Below are positions 33,787-39,752 of a stretch of DNA of 39,752 nucleotides, piece by piece. The stretch's first letter is position 1. Each line of letters begins with the position of its first letter. Origin of the DNA: Bacteroidota bacterium. Lineage in GTDB: Bacteria > Bacteroidota > Bacteroidia > SXHM01. A program made the translations under genes and the position numbers. The notes beneath the pieces were generated by a model, which worked only from the letters and a program-made list of their open reading frames with translations, was not told the origin of the DNA and did no database searches. The stretch spans positions 1 through 39,752 of the forward strand of contig CANKAM010000033.1 in NCBI GenBank assembly GCA_947479755.1. The letters are read 5' to 3'.

Positions 33787-34593
33787 TTAAACGGCAACGT
33801 TGTGCTCACGTAAAGCATCATTCAGCGAAGTTTTTAAATCGGTGCTTTCTTTGCGCTGTCCGATTATTAACGCACACGGTACGTGAAAATCACCTGCCGG
33901 AAATTTCTTGGTGTATGAACCCGGAATAACAACAGAACGCGAAGGAACAAAACCTCTGTGTTCAACAGGTTTTTCGCCCGTAACATCAATAATTTTAGTT
34001 GATTTAGTAAGCACCACATTTGCACCAAGCACCGCTTGTTTCTGCACATGCACACCTTCCACGACAATGCAACGCGAACCGATAAAACAGTCATCTTCAA
34101 TAATAACGGGTGCAGCCTGCACCGGTTCTAAAACACCGCCAATACCCACTCCGCCACTGAGATGGACATTCTTTCCAATCTGTGCGCATGAACCAACCGT
34201 AGCCCAGGTATCTACCATTGTTCCTGAATCAACATAAGCACCAATGTTTATATAACTCGGCATCATAATCACACCTTTTGCAACAAAAGCGCCATGGCGA
34301 GCAATGGCATGAGGAACCACACGCACACCAAGTGCTGCATAATTTTTCTTCAGTGCAATTTTATCGTGAAACTCAAACGGACCAACTTCAATAGTTTCCA
34401 TTTTTTGAATTGGGAAATAAAGTATTACTGCTTTTTTCACCCACTCATTTACCTGCCAGCCATTTGGTGTTGGTTCAGCAACTCGTAATTCACCCCTATC
34501 AAGTAAATTGACAACTTCATTGATTGTCTCTCTTGTTTTAGGTTCTGAAAGTAATTCGCGGTTATTCCAGGCGCTTTCAATTATCTGCTTCAT
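33787..34593 (-). CDS. dapD: 2,3,4,5-tetrahydropyridine-2,6-dicarboxylate N-succinyltransferase
   Basis: A 268-residue left-handed beta-helix enzyme of the succinylase branch of lysine and meso-diaminopimelate synthesis, so it also feeds peptidoglycan. The start ATG at 34593 (MKQIIESAWNNRELL) matches the family N terminus; the open frame to 34617 adds eight residues with no support. The hexapeptide core runs IGAYVDSGTMVDTWATVGSCAQIGKNVHLSGG (quoted loosely) through EDDCFIGSRCIVVEGVHV and VLGANVVLTKSTKIIDVTG; the end VIIGQRKESTDLKTSLNDALREH is typical. Confidence 0.95.
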   Translation of the reverse strand: MKQIIESAWNNRELLSEPKTRETINEVVNLLDRGELRVAEPTPNGWQVNEWVKKAVILYFPIQKMETIEVGPFEFHDKIALKKNYAALGVRVVPHAIARHGAFVAKGVIMMPSYINIGAYVDSGTMVDTWATVGSCAQIGKNVHLSGGVGIGGVLEPVQAAPVIIEDDCFIGSRCIVVEGVHVQKQAVLGANVVLTKSTKIIDVTGEKPVEHRGFVPSRSVVIPGSYTKKFPAGDFHVPCALIIGQRKESTDLKTSLNDALREHNVAV

Positions 34594-34636
34594 ATATTTC
34601 TCTGAATTGATTTGCAAAAATACGGATTAAGAAGAA

Positions 34637-35245
34637 CTATTTAGTTCTAAGAATTTCTGATGCGTCAGGCCCAACATTAAATAACAAATCAAGAATACTA
34701 AGATTAGGAATAAAGCCATGGCGCTCTTCAAACACCTGATTATATTGGAAAGTTGGAAATACGAGTAAATCATTTTTTCGCAAATCAAGAACAGAATTCC
34801 CATACTCTGAAATATATTTTTCTGTGAACCCAACTCTGTATTCCACTTTTAACAATTTCATTACAACCTGATGCAGCGACATATTAAGATCAAACAATAA
34901 TTCAGTTTTTGTTTCAAAAAATGGTTGAAACTCATCAGCATAATATTCAAAATAAGGCGAGTTGCGATAGGCTGAAACAATAGAACGCCAATGGATTTTC
35001 TGCCAGTCTTCTTTATAGCTAATCTGCACGTCCATTATAGGAATATGATTTCCCCTTTTTTCAACAGGAACGGAAAGTAACTGCTTCCCATTTGCTCCGT
35101 AAATCTCGCAGCGGCTGCGAATGGTCTGCTTTACAAAATTCTCGTGCTGTTCAAAAATTATTTTGTCGCTTCTGAAGATTGTAGCATATACAGCTACAGG
35201 AGCAAAATAACTTACCGGAACAACTACACAATCTGCCGATTTCAT
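34637..35245 (-). CDS. WbqC-like family protein
   Basis: A 202-residue cytosolic protein of the WbqC-like family (first noted in O-antigen loci). Visible are the N-terminal SYFAPVAVYATIFRSDKIIFEQHENFVKQTIRSRCEIYGANGKQLLSVPV region and IPIMDVQISYKEDWQKIHWRSIVSAYRNSPYFEYYADEF (both quoted only as landmarks). Biochemical role is unsettled. It heads an eight-gene minus-strand array and is separated from dapD by about 43 bases. It is divergent from the deiminase gene across a 52-base gap with no clear -7 box. Confidence 0.85.
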   Translation of the reverse strand: MKSADCVVVPVSYFAPVAVYATIFRSDKIIFEQHENFVKQTIRSRCEIYGANGKQLLSVPVEKRGNHIPIMDVQISYKEDWQKIHWRSIVSAYRNSPYFEYYADEFQPFFETKTELLFDLNMSLHQVVMKLLKVEYRVGFTEKYISEYGNSVLDLRKNDLLVFPTFQYNQVFEERHGFIPNLSILDLLFNVGPDASEILRTK

Positions 35246-35297
35246 AAATATGAAAAAGTTAAAAAATACTAACTTGCAACATTAAAACACAAATTTC

Positions 35298-37031
35298 ATG
35301 AGGGCAAATCTACTTTTCTTCTTTCTTGCATTTTTTATTTTTTCAAGTAATTTAATTGCACAAGATCTGCCTAATTACATGACAGAGGAAGAGCAAATGC
35401 TGATGCCTGCTTACCTGCAATCGCGTTCTGCTAAATCCATTACCCACCCACCAACATCACCTGTTCGCGCTATGGCTGAATGGGAAGAAATAAGTGGTTT
35501 GTGTATCCGCTGGACATCAAGCCAGCAAACTATTTTGAGACAAATTATTGTTGCTGCTAAACTTGAAACCATGGTTTACATTGTTTGCAGCGATTCAAAT
35601 TCTGTAAGAAGTTACCTGACATCAAACGGAATTAATTTTACGAATATTAAATTCGTTCAAAAACCATCAGACAGTATATGGATGCGTGATTATGGCCAAT
35701 GGAATGTTTACAAAAATGATGTGGATTCACTTTATCTTATTGACTGGATTTATAATCGTCCGCGTCCTAATGATGATGCGGTTCCCTCAGAAATTGCAAC
35801 CGCAACGGGTTTACCTCTTTATGAAATGGTTAATTCTCCAAATGATTTAACACATACCGGAGGAAATTACATGGTTGACGGGTGGGGAACTGCATTTTCA
35901 TCTAAACTTATACTTGATGAAAATACAGATAAAACAGAATCTGAAATTGATAACATCATGCAAGACTGGATGGGAATTGACCGTTACATAAAAATGCCAA
36001 CACTGCCCTATGACGAAATTCACCACATTGATATGCACCTGAAATTATTGGATGAAGAAACTTTATTGGTTGGCGAATACGCTTCAGGAATTGCTGATGG
36101 ACCTCAGATAGAAGCCAATCTTCAATACGTTTTAAGTAACTACAACTCAGTTTTCGGAACGCCTTACAAAGTTGTACGCATTCCCATGCCCCCTGATGGT
36201 AGTGGTGATTACCCTGATAATTTTGGTGATTACAGAACTTATACCAATTCTACTTTTATAAATAAAACATTGATAGTGCCCACTTATGCTCAGCAATACG
36301 ATACAACAGCACTAAGAATTTTGCGGGAAGCCCTTCCCGGATATACAGTGGTTGGAATCAACTGCAACAATATTATTAATCAACTTGGCGCGCTACATTG
36401 CATTACAAAAGAAGTTGGCACAAGTGACCCGCTATTAATCACTCATCAACCTTTGCAAAATACAACCAACACAACCACACCTTACCAGGTTGATGCCTGG
36501 ATAAAGCATAAAACAGGAATTCAAACAGCTACACTTTATTATACAACAGACACAACACAAGGCTACCAATCAGTAAATATGAGTTTTACTAATGTTCCAT
36601 CTGATACATGGACCGGATTCATTCCTGCACAACCCGCAGGAACTGTAGTATTCTACTACATCCATGCTCAGGCAAATTCAGGAAAACAACAGGTGAGACC
36701 AATTACTGCTCCTGATGGCTGGTGGAAATTTAATGTTGTTGGCTTCACAACTATTATTGAAGATGAAGACACTGAAAACGGAATGTTGAGTTCATATCCA
36801 AATCCCTCTCATGGAATCACCTGTATTCCTATAAAGACAAGCAGTGAACTAAACGGAAAATTATTTTTAGCTGATGTTTCAGGAAGAGAAATAACAACTA
36901 TTTACACAGGAATATTTTTTAGGGGAGAAAAGAATTACTTCATCAATACATTAAACCTAAATGCCGGAAATTATCTGCTTATTCTGCAGACTGAAGATGG
37001 AAATTCTGTTCAGAAATTAATAGTAAAGTAA
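35298..37031 (+). CDS. Secreted peptidylarginine-deiminase-like protein with T9SS sorting domain
   Basis: A 577-residue exported enzyme of the agmatine-deiminase/PAD_porph (guanidino-modifying) family. Signal peptide 1-21 (FFIFSSNLIAQ). The catalytic domain (about 55-375) carries IWMRDYGQW (R130, D131), HTGGNYMVDG (187-195), HHIDMHLKL (H243, D245), TNSTFIN (N317 region) and GALHCITK (C368), the full set of the superfamily. NRPRPNDD places R154 and R156 at about the spacing of the two arginines that give P. gingivalis PPAD its C-terminal-arginine preference. An Ig-like domain (about 400-485) and a type A T9SS C-terminal domain (YPNPSHG...LNAGNYLLILQ...QKLIVK) follow. It likely citrullinates arginine outside the cell. 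Confidence 0.88.
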   Translation: MRANLLFFFLAFFIFSSNLIAQDLPNYMTEEEQMLMPAYLQSRSAKSITHPPTSPVRAMAEWEEISGLCIRWTSSQQTILRQIIVAAKLETMVYIVCSDSNSVRSYLTSNGINFTNIKFVQKPSDSIWMRDYGQWNVYKNDVDSLYLIDWIYNRPRPNDDAVPSEIATATGLPLYEMVNSPNDLTHTGGNYMVDGWGTAFSSKLILDENTDKTESEIDNIMQDWMGIDRYIKMPTLPYDEIHHIDMHLKLLDEETLLVGEYASGIADGPQIEANLQYVLSNYNSVFGTPYKVVRIPMPPDGSGDYPDNFGDYRTYTNSTFINKTLIVPTYAQQYDTTALRILREALPGYTVVGINCNNIINQLGALHCITKEVGTSDPLLITHQPLQNTTNTTTPYQVDAWIKHKTGIQTATLYYTTDTTQGYQSVNMSFTNVPSDTWTGFIPAQPAGTVVFYYIHAQANSGKQQVRPITAPDGWWKFNVVGFTTIIEDEDTENGMLSSYPNPSHGITCIPIKTSSELNGKLFLADVSGREITTIYTGIFFRGEKNYFINTLNLNAGNYLLILQTEDGNSVQKLIVK

Positions 37032-37038
37032 AACTGCA

Positions 37039-38049
37039 TTATTGATTGCAGATTACCTTGCCTTCGTTCTGAAAAAACTGTTTTCCGTTTTTATTTCCAA
37101 GGTCAGCAGCCACTTTGATATCGCTGCAGGCATCAGCAGGTTTATCAAGTATAAGTTTTTCAATGCCTCTGTTCAAGTAAGCTTCATCATCTTCAGGAGA
37201 AAGTTCAATAGCTTTTGAATAATCCTGAATTGCTTTTTGATGATCATCAATTTTGCTGTGAGCAATTCCTCGGTTATAGTAAGCTACTGCGTTAGTGGGA
37301 TTATACGTTACCGCACTGGTGTAATCTCGTATGGCAAAGTCAAATTCTTCCATGTAACGGTAAATAACACCTCTGCACAAATACGCATCTGAATTTTTAC
37401 TATCCATTGTGACTGCTTTATTTGCATCAGCAAGAGCTTCATTATACTTTTCAAGTTTAAGATAGCACTTAGAACGTTCAATAAATGCCTGTACATTATC
37501 TGATTTAATTTTTATAGCAGTATTAAAGTATTCTACAGCTTTTGCATCGTTATCAAGATTTTGATTTGCAATTCCAAGGTGCAACCAAATGTCAAAATTG
37601 TTAGGGAAAAGAGCTGAAGCAACTTTCAAATTATCATTTGAGCGTTTGTATTCACCAAGGGCATTACAGGTTTTTCCACGCAAAACGTAAGCATCAATAA
37701 AGTTGATATCGTATTTCACTGCTTTATCCAAGTCATTAACTGCATCCTCTTTTTTCCCGGTTGCAGCAAGCCCTACTGCCCGATAATAATAGGTTTGAGA
37801 AAGTAATTTAGTTTCGTTACCCGGAACAGGATTATCGCCTACAAGTTTTTCGGGAAAATCTCTTTCAGCCGCTTTTATTGATTCCGTAAAATCAACAATA
37901 GCTCCATCTAATTGTCCTGCCTTAGCTTTTGTTAAGCCGCTGTTGAAAAATTCTTTTTGTTTTACACTCTGTGCAAACACGTCCACCGAAAAAAGCAGAA
38001 TAAATAATGCAAGTGAAACTATTTTAAATTTCCCACCTGCGTTATTCAT
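37039..38049 (-). CDS. Secreted tetratricopeptide-repeat protein
   Basis: About 336 residues. The start at 38049 (MNNAGGKFKIV) puts a signal peptide (IVSLALFILLFSVDVFAQ) close to the N terminus; an upstream in-frame ATG at 38076 adds nine residues. The remainder is about eight TPR units with the classic pattern of W/Y-L-G-Y-A-Y-A-P (ADANKAVTMDSKNSDAYLCRG, AVAYYNRGIAHSKI, and AIQDYSKAIELSPEDDEAYLNRG are three, quoted loosely). It is a periplasmic or surface protein-protein scaffold. It lies 19 bases after the SpoIIE-family gene on the same strand and may be co-transcribed with it. Confidence 0.85.
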   Translation of the reverse strand: MNNAGGKFKIVSLALFILLFSVDVFAQSVKQKEFFNSGLTKAKAGQLDGAIVDFTESIKAAERDFPEKLVGDNPVPGNETKLLSQTYYYRAVGLAATGKKEDAVNDLDKAVKYDINFIDAYVLRGKTCNALGEYKRSNDNLKVASALFPNNFDIWLHLGIANQNLDNDAKAVEYFNTAIKIKSDNVQAFIERSKCYLKLEKYNEALADANKAVTMDSKNSDAYLCRGVIYRYMEEFDFAIRDYTSAVTYNPTNAVAYYNRGIAHSKIDDHQKAIQDYSKAIELSPEDDEAYLNRGIEKLILDKPADACSDIKVAADLGNKNGKQFFQNEGKVICNQ

Positions 38050-38095
38050 TAAAGCTGTAGCTATTTTTAAATCCATTTTTTAATTATAAAAATGT

Positions 38096-39752
38096 TTAAA
38101 CTCTTACTCCTAATACAACAATGTCATCAACCTGTTCATTTGAACCCTGCCATTCTTCAAGGGTTTTCTCAATTTCTTTAAGTTGTTCATTCATAGATAA
38201 ATTACTGATCCGCAGCAACATGTTTTTGAATTCACGTTTCTTAAATTTCTTAATAAACGGCCCTCCAAACTGGTCTGCATAACCATCAGAGAAAACATAA
38301 ATTGCATCACCTTTTTTCAGTTCAATTTCGTGATTGACAAACTTTTTCAATTTTTCACCTACAAAAACACCAATCGGGAATTTGTTGGCTTTCGTCTCTA
38401 TCAACTCACCTTTACGAATAATAAAAACAGGGTTGTAGGCTCCTGCATATTCAAGAATCATTTTATTAGTATCAAGGGAGCACAAGGCAATGTCCATACC
38501 ATCTTTAACGCTTGATTCTTCATAGGTCTGATGAAGCTTGTTTGTTAATCCTGAATTTACTTCATCTAAAATAGATGATGGCTTTGTCAGTCCGTGTTCT
38601 GTTATTGCATGATTTAAAAGGTTATTTGCTACAAGCGACATAAATGCCCCCGGAACTCCGTGTCCTGTGCAATCCACAGCTGCAAAAAGGACTTTATCAT
38701 CTTTCTTTTCTACCCAATAAAAGTCACCGCTTACAATTGCTTTTGAACGGAAAAACACAAATGAATCGGGAAGTAATTTTTTAATGTCTGAATTTGTCGG
38801 GAAAATTGCACGTTGTATCCGTTTCGCGTACTTAATACTGTCAGTAATGTTTTTAACATTTCGCTGAATTTCATCTCTGTTCTTTTCAATCTCTTCTTTT
38901 TGGGCAACCACTTCAGTTGTTCGCTCTCTAACTAGTTTTTCAAGTTCTTCTTTATCACTTATAAGCTTGAATGTTCTGTAACGAATTACTCCGTAAATAC
39001 CAGAAATAACAGCAGTAGTGAAAAATAATATAAACCACCATGTTTTCCAAAATGGTTTTGCAATTCTAAATTCAAACACTTCAGGAGTTGTGCTCCAAAC
39101 ACCATCAGCATTACTTGCCAGAACCATAAATTTATAACTGCCTTCTTCAAGTCTTGGATATCTTGCATAAGCTAAATTGGAAGGCTCCGACCATTGAGAT
39201 TCAAATCCTTCTAATTTATATTTGTATTGAATTTTTTCAGGGCGAGAAAACGAAACTGCCACGAACTCAAATTGTACGAGGTATTTTTTATATGGCAATG
39301 CAAGATTCGGTTCCAAATCAACCAACTCATTAAATAATTTGAGGGCAGTGATGGTAACTTTGTTTTCAAATACTGATGATATATGAAGAGACGGGTCATA
39401 TTTTACGGCACCGTTGGTTGTACCAAACCACAATATTCCTTCTTTATCTTTGTATACCGCATTAGTATTGATATTGTCGTTAAGACCCGCTTCTACAAGG
39501 TGTTTAAATGTTTTATTTTTCTTTGAAAAAATACTTATTCCTCCTCTGTGACCAATCCAAACATTGTCATAATTATCTGAAATAATATCGTAGCAAAAAT
39601 CTGAGTAAAGACCATTAGCAGAAGTATAATGTTCGGCATTCTTACCATCATACATAAAGATTCCTTTACCGTCAGTTCCAAACCAGATGTTCTTATCTTC
39701 ATCTTCGGCTATGCAGTTTACAGTAGTAATATCGGCAGCATTGCCTGTTTCA
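38096..39752 (-). CDS. Two-component-propeller/Y_Y_Y/SpoIIE phosphatase protein (partial, 5' end outside window)
   Basis: The reading frame is open to the window end; it continues past the internal Met at 39655 as TGNAADITTVNCIAEDEDKN and then IWFGTDGKGIF, a beta-propeller sensor repeat, so the true start is upstream. The order is propeller repeats (NIWFGT, NVWIGHRGGIS, GILWFGTTNGAVKYD); a Y_Y_Y domain (IQYKYKLEGFESQWSE, LEEGSYKFMVLASN); one membrane helix (WWFILFFTTAVISGIYGVI); a coiled coil; and a PP2C-type SpoIIE phosphatase (VSGDFYWVEKKDD, FAAVDCTGHGVPGAFMSLVANNLL). It senses an external signal and dephosphorylates a cytosolic serine/threonine target, probably an anti-sigma antagonist. 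Confidence 0.9.
   Translation of the reverse strand, partial: ETGNAADITTVNCIAEDEDKNIWFGTDGKGIFMYDGKNAEHYTSANGLYSDFCYDIISDNYDNVWIGHRGGISIFSKKNKTFKHLVEAGLNDNINTNAVYKDKEGILWFGTTNGAVKYDPSLHISSVFENKVTITALKLFNELVDLEPNLALPYKKYLVQFEFVAVSFSRPEKIQYKYKLEGFESQWSEPSNLAYARYPRLEEGSYKFMVLASNADGVWSTTPEVFEFRIAKPFWKTWWFILFFTTAVISGIYGVIRYRTFKLISDKEELEKLVRERTTEVVAQKEEIEKNRDEIQRNVKNITDSIKYAKRIQRAIFPTNSDIKKLLPDSFVFFRSKAIVSGDFYWVEKKDDKVLFAAVDCTGHGVPGAFMSLVANNLLNHAITEHGLTKPSSILDEVNSGLTNKLHQTYEESSVKDGMDIALCSLDTNKMILEYAGAYNPVFIIRKGELIETKANKFPIGVFVGEKLKKFVNHEIELKKGDAIYVFSDGYADQFGGPFIKKFKKREFKNMLLRISNLSMNEQLKEIEKTLEEWQGSNEQVDDIVVLGVRV

Noticed and set aside
37032-37052. Terminator hairpin CTGCA/TGCAG between the deiminase and TPR genes
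   Set aside because: Only 5 bp of stem, no T run, and it overlaps the TPR stop codon; too weak to call.

Overview
The window looks like a chromosomal segment of a Bacteroidota (Bacteroidetes) bacterium. Evidence seen directly: a 1106-residue secreted protein ending in a gliding-motility-type (type B) C-terminal domain; a peptidylarginine-deiminase-like protein ending in a type A type IX secretion (T9SS) sorting domain; a TonB-dependent receptor; a two-component-propeller/SpoIIE protein; WbqC-like and DUF2304 proteins; and repeated TAnnTTTG -7 boxes, the promoter signature of this phylum. Base composition is moderately AT-rich with short intergenic gaps. No phage, plasmid, CRISPR array or complete insertion sequence was found.

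Layout. 1-760: tRNA-Phe(GAA), its promoter and terminator, and miaE. 800-4700: an orphan secreted/membrane protein with a heme-receptor-like TonB receptor, a long palindromic repeat, and a cation efflux transporter. 4700-9630: glyA divergent from a nitronate monooxygenase/FabK-like protein, then a pair of M16 peptidases (catalytic and non-catalytic) separated by a second palindromic repeat. 9630-12060: a MurG/GT28-like glycosyltransferase divergent from an aldonolactone oxidase. 12060-17530: an extremely AT-rich gap, a GC-rich fibronectin-III-like gene, the large T9SS type B protein and MqnE (futalosine menaquinone route). 17530-24375: two adjacent minus-strand operons, ACP/KAS III/GT2/GNAT and GT2/DUF2304/orphan 125-residue protein/GMC oxidoreductase/epimerase; together they resemble a lipid-linked or surface-glycan modification locus that I cannot assign to a described pathway. 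24526-27812: kdsD divergent from recQ.

27868-35245 is an eight-gene minus-strand array: WbqC-like, dapD, heptosyltransferase, tsaC, cca, a pRiA4b ORF-3-like protein, miaA and an MFS transporter. It ends at a perfect bidirectional terminator shared with recQ. 35298-39752 holds the secreted deiminase, a TPR protein, and a propeller/SpoIIE phosphatase cut by the window end.

Functional themes. (i) tRNA maturation and A37 modification: miaE, miaA, tsaC and cca, with tRNA-Phe carrying the A36-A37-A38 loop that MiaA and MiaE act on and lacking an encoded CCA. (ii) Envelope and glycan synthesis: kdsD, heptosyltransferase, three further glycosyltransferases and the two operons at 17.5-24.4 kb. (iii) T9SS-exported surface proteins. 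The best candidate for an undescribed system is the pair of operons at 17534-24375. All functional names rest on motif recognition by eye; no database search was run.
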